A stretch of 18,879 nucleotides of DNA from an uncultured Ilumatobacter sp. (GCA_938049325.1 CALICC010000334.1:1-18879); one strand, 5' to 3'; positions 8,901-15,081 are shown, counted from the stretch's first letter. Notes: generated by a model from the letters alone, not told the origin. Made by a program: numbers and translations.

Positions 8901-9367
8901 ATGCCGACGGTTCGGAAGCGCGCATCACACTTGCGCTCGGTCTGTGCCAAGTGGGAGACGCCGACGCTGCACTTGCGAACCTTGTCGAAGTGGGTCGGGT
9001 CGGTCCGTATTCACGCGCGGTCACTGCGGTTGCGTCGGTCATGGCCGGGATGATCGACGACGGCATCGCGGCGGCCGACGAGGTGTTGATCGACGACACG
9101 GCCACGTATCTCGACCGTGTGCTCGCTGGCATCGCGCTGGGTGCGGCCCTCGCGGGCACCGATCCCGACGCAGCCGCTCTGCGTTTGGTCGATGCCCGCA
9201 GAGTGGCGCGCTCAGCGGGAGACGCCGTGGCGATTGCGCTGTCGACATCAGCCAGTCAGGCGCTGATCCCCGACTTCGAAATCGATCGAGTCGAGCATCT
9301 CGGTGACGGGTGGAAGCGCGTTATCGGGGGCTTGACCTTGACTGCGGAGGCAGTTGCGCGCCCATGA
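5954..9367 (+). CDS. Zinc ribbon - class III adenylate cyclase - AAA/STAND ATPase - TPR protein
   Basis: This is a 1137-aa multidomain signalling protein. Residues 1-21 form a zinc ribbon (Cys3, Cys6, Cys17, Cys20). The class III cyclase domain spans about 32-210, with metal-binding Asp41 (VLFADLVGYT) and Asp85 (GDGLLVLFG), adenine-selecting Lys81 and Asp155, and transition-state Asn158 and Arg162 (GDVVNVASRL). All are intact, so it should make cAMP. An AAA/STAND-like ATPase follows, with Walker A GEPGSGKT (255-262) and Walker B VVVWIDDLQWAD (Asp387-388). The remaining 500 residues are helical with TPR-like repeats (about 670-1000). This matches the large actinobacterial cyclase-ATPase proteins, but there is no C-terminal LuxR HTH. 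I chose the ATG at 5954 because the zinc ribbon begins there. Its stop overlaps the next gene by four bases. Confidence 0.9.
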   Translation: MTCSSCSQPLDENARFCSFCGHDVRSAQIEERRVVTVLFADLVGYTALSEYLDPERVKRLVEGAFFQMIEQVERFGGRVDKVLGDGLLVLFGAPVAHEDDPDRAVRAAIEMHAALDAFISRQADIEQLQLRIGVNTGEVVVGTLSGTDDYTAMGDVVNVASRLQTMAPPGGVYIGASTEAQLSPSIERVRVADTEVRGREQSEEIWRITGRVNAFLPGRSRHDQPFVGRTSQRDLFASIMGLVSGGRGAVVSVSGEPGSGKTRMVNESLSRFPGRGVVIFSGACAPYGETNVWAPIADALFKQMGADRDAPATMLREIVESKGLELYGFDVGDPRLQRFVEGVMHLFGHPSELDRIAAAQARELLMQMVIEGVHRRSQNAPVVVWIDDLQWADRLLLELLTRLSRSLADQPVLVVTAQRDDAEIEWPPVSDHPVTIRMPLDALTRKESHALVASVLGDDSDPALVEQLYERSGGNPFFLTQLAQIARDSPGDEALPGSLRALIAARLDGVTTAQRQVVENAAVLGSSGPVGALEQFAGALGQVFDPDDLDVLADQGLFDIEGHWWRFRSDVVREVAYQTLTKSARAERHAGTAAFMQQFAQPPLDQVAHHAAAAAELVLEIGEVDNVPSDIGVQAVDLLAQAARRSLDVGAFSQAVKQATQALSLAADNRRSELLLTRATALSERREGSLADVDAREVLQVATAEGDVRSEAIARRLIGIVAQQRGELGTAREEMTKSVELLRDADDPHELATSLSDRGFVEVFGGSLEDAERILAEAEELANELEDLRRLAWIRQHQAWVAFLSGDTALAEQRLTTSSGLFEDLGDRTGTGWAMGLLAYVRFFERRFEDAEELAWSVRKEAVDLGELWAPAMMDSLMASIRLWTGRFSEAEELSRRALTGFRALNDRFGIVQALAPRMRSLVALGRNQEAERTLEEALSMADAFGDLAIPTMAAAGTAAHLGLGARAVALGETALTRMSAMHADGSEARITLALGLCQVGDADAALANLVEVGRVGPYSRAVTAVASVMAGMIDDGIAAADEVLIDDTATYLDRVLAGIALGAALAGTDPDAAALRLVDARRVARSAGDAVAIALSTSASQALIPDFEIDRVEHLGDGWKRVIGGLTLTAEAVARP

Positions 9368-9858
9368 CGGACGAGCGATACACGACTGGGTTGATCGTGG
9401 GACGATTCGATCCACCGCACCTCGGTCACTCGCACATGATCGACTGGGCGCTCGGGCGGACCGACAACCTGGTGGTCTACGTCAACTCCTCGTTCGAGCG
9501 CGACACGGTCCCCGGTGAACTCCGTGGCATGTGGTTGGCTGAACTGCATCCGGGTGCCGACGTCCGGGTGGTGCGCCACAAGCTGTCCACCGATTGGAAC
9601 GACGAAGAGTTGTGGGCCAAGTGGATCGCACTCTTCAGGTCGCATTGGCCCCACGACGACGGTCCGCACGCGGTGTTCTCGTCGGACCCGTACGTGTCGG
9701 GAATCGCCGAGCGTCTCGAGGCAACCGCGGTCTCGGTGGACCCGGAGCGCGTCGCCGTGCCGATCAGCGCCACACAGATACGCGAAGAACCGGCGGCTCA
9801 CCTCGACAAGGTGGCACCGCCGGTCCGACAGTGGATTCGCTCGAACTGGTTGGTGTGA
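9364..9858 (+). CDS. NadR/NadM-like nicotinamide-nucleotide adenylyltransferase (HxGH family)
   Basis: This 164-aa protein of the nucleotidylyltransferase alpha/beta phosphodiesterase fold should transfer a nucleotidyl group from a nucleoside triphosphate to a phosphorylated substrate. It has GRFDPPHLGH with HLGH at 19-22, and the second signature ISATQIRE (134-141). The following AAHLDKVAPPVRQWI resembles my memory of the NMN adenylyltransferase domain of NadR, so NMN to NAD is the best guess, with cytidylyltransferase activity as the alternative. NadR's kinase domain is absent. The ATG overlaps the cyclase stop as ATGA (9364-9367), and GGAGG lies about 13 nt upstream. The two genes are therefore co-transcribed and coupled. 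The gene converges on the peroxiredoxin gene with only 3 bp between stops. Confidence 0.75.
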   Translation: MTDERYTTGLIVGRFDPPHLGHSHMIDWALGRTDNLVVYVNSSFERDTVPGELRGMWLAELHPGADVRVVRHKLSTDWNDEELWAKWIALFRSHWPHDDGPHAVFSSDPYVSGIAERLEATAVSVDPERVAVPISATQIREEPAAHLDKVAPPVRQWIRSNWLV

Positions 9859-9861
9859 ACG

Positions 9862-10497
9862 TCAGCGGTTGGGTTGCTTGGTGACGCGAAGGTAGGGCTT
9901 CACCGGCTCCCAGCCAGCAGGGAACAGGTCCTTCGCCTCCTCGTCGGACAGCGCCGGCACGATGATGACGTCGTCGCCGTCGGACCAGTTCGCCGGGGTG
10001 GCGACCTTGTGGTCAGCAGTGAGCTGCAAGCTGTCGATGACGCGCAGGATCTCGTCGAAGTTGCGGCCGGTCGACGCCGGGTAGGTGAGGGTCAGCTTGA
10101 CCTTCTTGTCCGGGCCGATCACGAAGACGGAGCGCACGGTCAACGTGTCGTTCGCGTTCTCGTGGATCATGTCGTACTTGTCGGCGACCGAGCGATCGGG
10201 GTCGCCGATCATCGGGAAGTTGACCGCAGTTCCCTGCGTCTCTTCGATGTCCTTCTCCCATTCGATGTGGCTGTCGACGGGGTCGACCGAGAGGCCGATG
10301 ACCTTCACGTTGCGCTTATCGAATTCGGGCTTGATGCGTGCGACCGTGCCGAGCTCGGTTGTGCAGACCGGCGTGAAGTCCTTCGGGTGGCTGAACAGCA
10401 CGCCCCACGAATCGCCGAGCCATTCGTGGAAGTTGATATCGCCCTGAGTGGTCGATGCGCTGAAATCGGGTGCGGTGTCGCCGAGACGGACTGCCAT
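9862..10497 (-). CDS. 1-Cys peroxiredoxin (Prx6 subfamily)
   Basis: This 211-aa cytosolic thiol peroxidase reduces H2O2 or organic hydroperoxides. The peroxidatic Cys45 lies in HPKDFTPVCTTE, with the expected Pro, Thr and downstream Arg (LTVRSVFVIGPD). The long C-terminal extension (TPANWSDGDDVIIVPALSDEEAKDLFP, then YLRVTKQP) is characteristic of Prx6-type enzymes. No second resolving Cys is present, so it is a 1-Cys enzyme that needs an external reductant. The ATG at 10497 has a strong Shine-Dalgarno, AGGAGA at plus 10505-10510, one of the few clear ones in this window. It is transcribed alone, divergent from the PPOX gene. Confidence 0.93.
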   Translation of the reverse strand: MAVRLGDTAPDFSASTTQGDINFHEWLGDSWGVLFSHPKDFTPVCTTELGTVARIKPEFDKRNVKVIGLSVDPVDSHIEWEKDIEETQGTAVNFPMIGDPDRSVADKYDMIHENANDTLTVRSVFVIGPDKKVKLTLTYPASTGRNFDEILRVIDSLQLTADHKVATPANWSDGDDVIIVPALSDEEAKDLFPAGWEPVKPYLRVTKQPNR

Positions 10498-10504
10498 GGT
10501 GATG

Positions 10505-10510
10505 TCTCCT
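10505..10510 (-). promoter_or_regulatory. Shine-Dalgarno of the peroxiredoxin gene
   Basis: The minus strand reads AGGAGA seven bases before the ATG at 10497. It fixes this start and stands out because most genes here lack a recognisable site. Confidence 0.75.
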
Positions 10511-10542
10511 GTGGTGAGATGGGTGTGCGGACTGAAGTCGAA

Positions 10543-10573
10543 AGGGTAACGACGATTTCGTTAAACCCGACAA
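10543..10573 (-). promoter_or_regulatory. Candidate promoter of the peroxiredoxin gene
   Basis: On the minus strand TTGTCG (plus 10568-10573) and TACCCT (plus 10543-10548) could serve as -35 and -10 with a 19-bp spacer, longer than ideal. The -10 fits TANNNT, and the implied transcript has a leader of about 40 nt containing the Shine-Dalgarno. Further upstream, ATCGGG occurs twice 9 bp apart (10579-10584 and 10588-10593). Confidence 0.3.
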
Positions 10574-10639
10574 AACCGATCGGGATTATCGGGAAACGAC
10601 GCAGCGGCCCCAGATCTTGGGCTCGGCGGGCGTTCTCCG

Positions 10640-10693
10640 TTCGCATGTTCGTGCGAGAGCGGGCATGATGTGGCCACGCCCGGACATGTCGGG
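10640..10693 (+). promoter_or_regulatory. Candidate promoter and operator of the PPOX-family gene
   Basis: TTCGCA (10640-10645) and CATGAT (10664-10669) lie 18 bp apart and could be -35 and -10. Just past the expected start point, CCCGGACATGTCGGG (10679-10693) contains the perfect 8-bp palindrome GACATGTC with near-symmetric flanks, a suitable repressor site. Both calls are pattern-based and weak. Confidence 0.3.
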
Positions 10694-10718
10694 CACACAC
10701 CGAACGGAGCCCCTTCTC

Positions 10719-11099
10719 ATGAGTATCCGCGTCGAGATCGACGTCCTGGAGGCGAAGACAGCCGAGTACGGCTGGGCCTACCTGTTGACGGTGGGGGACG
10801 ACCATCGTCCGAAGATCGTGGCGGTCCATCCGGAGTGGCACGCGGGTGTCGTGTGTCTCGACGCTGGCGGCGGTTCGGCGCGCAACGCGGCAGCGCGCTC
10901 GTCGGTCACGCTGACGTACCCGCCCCTCGAACCCGATGGGTACTCGTTGATCGTCGACGGCGTGGCCACGATCGACGACTCGGGCGAGGCACCTCGGGTC
11001 CACCTCGTGCCGACTGGCGCGGTGCTGCATCGCCCTGCCCCCGAAGGCTTCACGGGGAGTGCCACGGGCTGCAGTCATGACTGCGCCCCGGTCGACTGA
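10719..11099 (+). CDS. PPOX-family FMN/F420-binding split-barrel protein
   Basis: This 126-aa single-domain protein belongs to the pyridoxamine 5'-phosphate oxidase-like split-barrel superfamily. The N-terminal half has the usual pattern of a strand, then VGDDHRPKIVAVHPEW, then VCLDAGGGSARNAAARSSVTLTYPP, where the Ser-Ala-Arg-Asn stretch is the likely cofactor phosphate site. The C-terminus ends GCSHDCAPVD, with two Cys and a His in a cluster, which may bind a metal or form a disulfide. Substrate and cofactor are not determinable. I chose the ATG at 10719, with CGGAG 9 nt upstream; longer upstream frames would run through the candidate promoter. It is the second split-barrel gene in the window but is only distantly similar to the one at 86-487. 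Confidence 0.75.
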   Translation: MSIRVEIDVLEAKTAEYGWAYLLTVGDDHRPKIVAVHPEWHAGVVCLDAGGGSARNAAARSSVTLTYPPLEPDGYSLIVDGVATIDDSGEAPRVHLVPTGAVLHRPAPEGFTGSATGCSHDCAPVD

Positions 11100-11135
11100 A
11101 TGTCGCGGTTCGGGTCAGACCCAGCCGGTGACACA

Positions 11136-11149
11136 TACGCTCAGCGTCG
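11136..11149 (+). promoter_or_regulatory. Candidate -10 box of a near-leaderless promoter for the TRIC gene
   Basis: TACGCT at 11136-11141 lies 8 nt before the ATG at 11150 and matches TANNNT. The 11-mer TACGCTCAGCG is identical to that before the cyclase gene. Upstream, GGGTCAGACCC (11112-11122) is a perfect 5-bp-arm palindrome near the expected -35 position and could be an operator. No Shine-Dalgarno precedes the ATG, in line with a transcript that starts next to it. Confidence 0.4.
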
Positions 11150-11815
11150 ATGATCTCGGGGTTGCTGCAGCAGGTGGACTCGGCGACGGGTCTGGATGCG
11201 ACGCTCGAGCGCTCACTCGACCTGATCGGCGTGTTCTTCTTCGCGGTGTCAGGGGGACTGCTCGCGGTGCGCAAGGGCTTCGAACTCGTTGGCGTCGTCG
11301 CACTGTCGCTCGTCACCGCGCTCGGCGGTGGTGTGATTCGTGACGTCGTACTCGGGGCAACTCCGCCGACCGCGTTCAACGACGTGCTCTACCTCGTCGT
11401 GCCGCTCAGTGCCGCCGGGCTCGTCTTCGTGGCGCACCAGCCCATCGATCATCAGTTCGTCAAGCCGGTGCAGTTCTTCGACGCGGCGGGGCTCGGGCTG
11501 TTCGCGGCGACCGGCGCTGTCAAGGCTGCGGCGTTCGAAGTGAGCGCCGTGGGCGCCGTGCTCATCGGTGTGATCGCCGCGGTCGGTGGCGGCATCGTGC
11601 GCGACGTCCTTGCCAACGAGCCGCCCCATCTCTTCCACCCGGAGAGCCGCCTCTACGCGATCCCTGCAGCGCTGGGTGCAACGGTGATCGTGGTCGCGTG
11701 GCGCAACGGCTTCTACTCGGGCGGGGTGGCGATCGGCGCCGCCGTGGGCGTTTCGGTCCTTCGCCTTGCCGCGATCCGATTCGGCTGGCGCGCCCCCGCG
11801 CCACGCCGAGCCTGA
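11150..11815 (+). CDS. TRIC-type cation channel family protein (UPF0126)
   Basis: This 221-aa integral membrane protein has about seven hydrophobic helices. It contains the diagnostic internal duplication of the family: GGGVIRD (59-65) and GGGIVRD (146-152), each at the end of a helix in a three-helix repeat. Prokaryotic TRIC homologues form trimeric channels for monovalent cations. YadS/YicG-type members have also been linked to small-solute uptake, so the cargo here is uncertain. The length matches the family. The ATG at 11150 has no Shine-Dalgarno and follows a TANNNT box. The stop lies 20 bp from the 3' end of a convergent tRNA gene, with a 19-bp tandem repeat between them. Confidence 0.85.
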   Translation: MISGLLQQVDSATGLDATLERSLDLIGVFFFAVSGGLLAVRKGFELVGVVALSLVTALGGGVIRDVVLGATPPTAFNDVLYLVVPLSAAGLVFVAHQPIDHQFVKPVQFFDAAGLGLFAATGAVKAAAFEVSAVGAVLIGVIAAVGGGIVRDVLANEPPHLFHPESRLYAIPAALGATVIVVAWRNGFYSGGVAIGAAVGVSVLRLAAIRFGWRAPAPRRA

Positions 11816-11852
11816 GCGCCCTCGACAGGAATCAGCGCCCTCGACAGGAATC
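11815..11852. repeat. 19-bp perfect tandem duplication of the tRNA-Arg 3' end
   Basis: AGCGCCCTCGACAGGAATC occurs at 11815-11833 and again, without a gap, at 11834-11852. The second copy covers the T-stem 3' strand, the acceptor 3' strand and the discriminator base of tRNA-Arg(CCT). The first copy begins on the last base of the TRIC stop codon. A duplicated tRNA 3' end is the usual trace of integrase-mediated recombination, here with nothing left between the copies, but replication slippage could give the same result. Confidence 0.8.
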
Positions 11853-11909
11853 GAACCTGTGACCTATCGCTTAGGAGGCGACCGCTCTATCCAACTGAGC
11901 TACGAGGGC
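11836..11909 (-). tRNA. tRNA-Arg (anticodon CCT)
   Basis: The minus strand folds into a complete cloverleaf. The acceptor stem is GCCCTCG with CGAGGGC, the D-arm is GCTC-AGTTGGATA-GAGC, and the anticodon stem GTCGC/GCGAT encloses the loop CTCCTAA with anticodon CCT. The variable region is AGGTC and the T-arm is ACAGG-TTCGAAT-CCTGT. The discriminator is G and the CCA end is not encoded. It decodes AGG, a rare arginine codon in high-GC genomes. tRNA 3' ends of this kind are common integration sites, and both flanks carry partial copies of the gene. Confidence 0.95.
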
Positions 11910-11925
11910 AGGTGAGCGAGTCTAC

Positions 11926-11959
11926 GAATCGAACCCTCGACCTGTCGCTGAGGAGGCGA
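11926..11959 (-). pseudogene. Degenerate fragment of tRNA-Arg(CCT)
   Basis: This 34-nt stretch matches the T-loop to anticodon-stem region of the intact tRNA (11848-11881) at 29 of 34 positions, in the same orientation and without gaps. The anticodon-loop sequence CCT is retained (CTCCTCA loop). The T-stem no longer pairs, and no D-arm or acceptor stem can be found, because the ATPase coding region begins only 8 nt away. It is therefore a non-functional relic, lying between the ATPase stop and the 5' end of the intact tRNA. Confidence 0.7.
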
Positions 11960-11966
11960 TGCAGCG

Positions 11967-14327
11967 TCACGCGTCGTCGAAGAACTTTGCCACGGAGGCG
12001 GGAACGATCCACACGCCGACGCCGGCAACGAGTGAACCGATGATGGTGATCACCCAGGCGTCGACCGATGGGGTGACGAGCTGGAAGTAGTCACGAATGA
12101 ACGGGACCACCATGACGACCACGTACATCGCCGCCATCGCCGCCGCAAGGCCGACCTTCCACAGATGCATGGGGCGGCTCACCACGACGAGCACGACCAG
12201 GCCCGCAGCGAGCAGCGTGATCGTTGCCGCGGTACGAGCTTCGGCCAGTTCGATGCCGTCGAGTCGTCGTACGAGTTCGTAGACCGTGTACGCACACGCT
12301 CCTGACGCGATACCAGCCGGAATCGAGTAGCGCAGCACACGTTGCAAGAACCCGGGCCGCACCAGCGCCTCGTTGGCCGAAAGCGCGAGGAAGAAGCCGG
12401 GGATACCGATCGAGAAGGTGCCGATGAGGGTGAGCTGTCGGGGCAGGAACGGGAACGGCGCGCCCGAGATGCCGACAAGAAGGGTCAGGAGCACCGCGTA
12501 GGTGGCCTTGGTGATGAAGAGATTGGCCACGCGCTCGATGTTGTTGATGACGCGGCGGCCCTCGGCCAGCACACGCGGCAGCGTCGAGAAGCGGTTGTCG
12601 AGCAACACCAACTGAGCCACAGCTCGGGTCGACGAGCTGCCGTCACCCATGGCGATGCCCATGTCGGCGTCTTTGAGTGCGAGCACGTCGTTCACGCCGT
12701 CGCCGGTCATCGCGACCACGTGCCCACGACTCTGGAGCGACTTGACCATCGCCCGCTTCTGGTGCGGAGTCACCCGGCCGAAGACCGCGGTCGAGGTGAC
12801 CTTGTCGGTGAACGCGGCTTCTTCGCGTTCGTGGTCGGGCAGCGTGCGTGCATCCGTGCCGGTTTCGGCATCGGGAACACCGGCGCGGCGAGCGACGGCG
12901 GCAACCGTGGCCGGATTGTCGCCCGAGATGACCTTGATCGTCACACCTTGGCCGCGGAAGAACTCGAGAATCTCGGGAGCGTCGCTGCGCACGGTGTCTT
13001 CGAGTGTCACGACAGCGAGCGGTGTCAACACCTCAGGCTGCTGCTCTCCCTGATGCGGACCGTCTGCGTGGCTGAGGATCAGAACTCGACTCCCGGCGTC
13101 GGCGCGCTCGCCGACGAGCGCGAGCGTGTCGGCGTCGTTCGGGTCGACCAGGATCTCCGGTGCACCGAGGTAGTACGACCCGCGGCCCTCGAAGTGCGTG
13201 GCCGCCCACTTGCGCGCTGAGCTGAAGGGTGTGACGGCGTCGGCCGCCCAGTCGGCGGGTGCGTCGTGTGCGGTGATGATGGCGGCGAGTGTCGGATTCG
13301 GCTGAGGGTCGGCGCCACCCAGCGCGCCGAGCGCGTCGTTCACGTGCTTGGCGTCGACGCCGGGCAGCGGCAGCACGCCGCCATAGCTGATCTCTCCGGT
13401 GGTGATCGTGCCGGTCTTGTCGAGGCACAACGTGTCGACGCGGGCGAGGAGCTCGACCGACGACAGTTCCTTGGCCAGGGCCTTGCGGCGGGCGAGGGAG
13501 ATGATGCCGACGATGAAGGCGAGGCTCGTCAGCAAGACGAGGCCGTCGGGGACCATGGCGACCGCTGCCGCCACGGTGCCTTGGAGCGCCTCTTGCCAGC
13601 GGTCGACCTCGTCGCTCGCGAGCTGACGGAATAGCAAGAGGAGTGCGGCCGGCGGGATGATGAACGTGAGCCAGCGCAGGATCTTGTTGACGCCGCTGCG
13701 CAACTCGCTGTCGGCGAGCTTGAAGACGCGAGCCTCCTCGGCGAGTTTTGCCGCGTAGCTGTCGCCGCCGATCGCTGTTGCCACGTACAACCCGGATCCG
13801 GACGAGACGAAGCTGCCCGACATGACCGAGTCGGACGCTGCCTTGGTCACCGGGTCGCTCTCGCCGGTCAGCAGCGACTCGTCGATGTCGAGGCCGACCG
13901 CGGAGGTGACGTCACCATCGACCACCACCTGGTCACCCGGCTTCAGCACCAGCACCTCGTCGGCGACGACCTCGCTCACCGCGAGCTCGACCTCGGCACC
14001 GTCGCGACGCGCCGTTGCCTTCGGCGCGTTGAGTAACTCGAGTTGATGCAGGGTGCGGCGAGCTCGCAGCTCCTGGACGACGCCGATGACGGAGTTCGAC
14101 ACCACCACGCCGGCGAACAGAGCGTCGGCCGGGTAGCCGGCAACGAGGATCAGGACGAACAGCGTGGAGATGATCGCGTTGACCGGGGTGAAGACGTTGG
14201 CGCGAATGATCTCGCTCAACGACCGAACCGGAGCGTCGGGCACGTCGTTGGTGCGCCCGTCGGCACGACGTTCGGCGACCTGGGCCGCGGTGAGTCCGGT
14301 GGAAGTGTCGACCGCCGAAGTGCTCAT
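11967..14327 (-). CDS. Cation-transporting P-type ATPase, CtpE-like
   Basis: This 786-aa P-type ATPase couples ATP hydrolysis to cation movement across the cytoplasmic membrane. The actuator TGES lies at 154-157, the phosphorylated Asp303 in DKTGT, the nucleotide domain at about 310-540, and the hinge motif TGDGVND at 541-547. The C-terminal region has about six membrane helices. The N-terminal AQVAERRADGRTNDVP and GSFVSSGSGLYVATAIGGDSYAAKLAEEA stretches resemble mycobacterial CtpE, linked to calcium uptake; substrate transfer is inference. The M4 motif, usually PEGL, is PDGL (260-263). No N-terminal metal-binding domain is present. I chose the ATG at 14327 (MSTSAVDTSTGLTAAQ): in the open frame to 14600, the upstream residues look like shadow of the divergent gene. 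TATTGT lies 9 nt before the ATG and there is no Shine-Dalgarno. Confidence 0.9.
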   Translation of the reverse strand: MSTSAVDTSTGLTAAQVAERRADGRTNDVPDAPVRSLSEIIRANVFTPVNAIISTLFVLILVAGYPADALFAGVVVSNSVIGVVQELRARRTLHQLELLNAPKATARRDGAEVELAVSEVVADEVLVLKPGDQVVVDGDVTSAVGLDIDESLLTGESDPVTKAASDSVMSGSFVSSGSGLYVATAIGGDSYAAKLAEEARVFKLADSELRSGVNKILRWLTFIIPPAALLLLFRQLASDEVDRWQEALQGTVAAAVAMVPDGLVLLTSLAFIVGIISLARRKALAKELSSVELLARVDTLCLDKTGTITTGEISYGGVLPLPGVDAKHVNDALGALGGADPQPNPTLAAIITAHDAPADWAADAVTPFSSARKWAATHFEGRGSYYLGAPEILVDPNDADTLALVGERADAGSRVLILSHADGPHQGEQQPEVLTPLAVVTLEDTVRSDAPEILEFFRGQGVTIKVISGDNPATVAAVARRAGVPDAETGTDARTLPDHEREEAAFTDKVTSTAVFGRVTPHQKRAMVKSLQSRGHVVAMTGDGVNDVLALKDADMGIAMGDGSSSTRAVAQLVLLDNRFSTLPRVLAEGRRVINNIERVANLFITKATYAVLLTLLVGISGAPFPFLPRQLTLIGTFSIGIPGFFLALSANEALVRPGFLQRVLRYSIPAGIASGACAYTVYELVRRLDGIELAEARTAATITLLAAGLVVLVVVSRPMHLWKVGLAAAMAAMYVVVMVVPFIRDYFQLVTPSVDAWVITIIGSLVAGVGVWIVPASVAKFFDDA

Positions 14328-14397
14328 GTGCGAGGGACAATATCTTGCGCATCGACCGTGCGCTCTCAGGGGGCGCCGTGTCTGAGAACATGGCGGT

Positions 14398-15081
14398 ATG
14401 GAAATCCAAGAACGCCACAATCCGTCATTCTCCGTCGCCCGAGTGCTGCTCGGGCCAGGCGAAGCAATCCGGGCCGAGTCCGGATCGATGATGGCGATGG
14501 CCCCCGACATCGCGCTCGACGCGAAGATCGAAGGCGGCATGATGAAGGGCCTCAAGCGCAGTGTGCTCGGCGGCGAGTCGTTGTTCATCACGTCGGCCAC
14601 TGCTGGGCCTCAAGGCGGTTGGATCGACCTCGCTCCATCGCTTCCCGGCGACCTCACCACGTTCGACATCACGCCCGACGCTCCGCTGTTCATCCAGAAG
14701 GGATCCTTCCTGTGCGCGGAGCACGGCGTCGAGATCGACACCAAGTGGGGCGGTATGAAGAACCTGTTCGGCGGTGAAGGCGGATTCTTGCTGCGTGCCT
14801 CGGGTCAGGGCAAGGTCGTCGTCTCGCTCTACGGCGCGCTCGACCGCTTCCCGCTTGCGGCCGGCCAGCAGGTCATCGTCGACACCAATCACATGGTGGC
14901 CTTCCACGAATCCGTCACGATGGAACTGAAGAAGGCCGCCGCAGGTAACTGGAAGTCGATGAAGACCGGTGAGGGTCTGGTGTTCTTGTTCACCGGGCCG
15001 GGCGAGCTCGTCATGCAGTCCCGTAACCCCGACGACATCGTCCAGTACGTCGCGGCGAACATGCCCGGCTCGCGAAACTGA
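14398..15081 (+). CDS. AIM24 / TIGR00266 family protein
   Basis: This 227-aa protein has the expected length and features of the bacterial AIM24 family: SFSVARVLLGPGEAIRAESGSMMAMAP at the N-terminus, GGESLFITSATAG near 60, FDITPDAPLFIQKGSFLC near 97, and a C-terminal EGLVFLFTGPGELVMQSRN. The fold is a trimeric beta-barrel. The mitochondrial relative Aim24 affects inner-membrane organisation, but the bacterial role is unknown. It has no signal peptide. It is divergent from the P-type ATPase with 70 bp between starts. The start at 14398 fits the conserved N-terminus, and no good Shine-Dalgarno is visible. A MerR promoter follows its stop, so it is probably not in the next operon. Confidence 0.85.
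   Translation: MEIQERHNPSFSVARVLLGPGEAIRAESGSMMAMAPDIALDAKIEGGMMKGLKRSVLGGESLFITSATAGPQGGWIDLAPSLPGDLTTFDITPDAPLFIQKGSFLCAEHGVEIDTKWGGMKNLFGGEGGFLLRASGQGKVVVSLYGALDRFPLAAGQQVIVDTNHMVAFHESVTMELKKAAAGNWKSMKTGEGLVFLFTGPGELVMQSRNPDDIVQYVAANMPGSRN

Noticed and set aside
11786..11803. 7-bp perfect hairpin TGGCGCG-CCCC-CGCGCCA near the end of the TRIC gene, considered as a tRNA terminator
   Set aside because: It lies inside coding sequence, is all GC, and no T-run follows on the minus strand.
11926..11960. A second functional tRNA-Arg gene
   Set aside because: Only the anticodon-arm to T-loop segment matches. The T-stem cannot pair and there is no D-arm or acceptor stem.
12342..13220. Plus-strand frames opposite the P-type ATPase
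   Set aside because: No domain or start signal, and the composition is typical of an antisense shadow of a conserved gene.
14364..14387. TCTCAG/CTGAGA inverted repeat in the ATPase-AIM24 divergent region
   Set aside because: The arms are only 6 bp with a 12-nt spacer, which is weak enough to be chance.
14328..14600. N-terminal extension of the P-type ATPase up to 14600
   Set aside because: It would run through the divergent intergenic region and the 5' end of the AIM24 gene. CtpE-like similarity begins only at the ATG at 14327.
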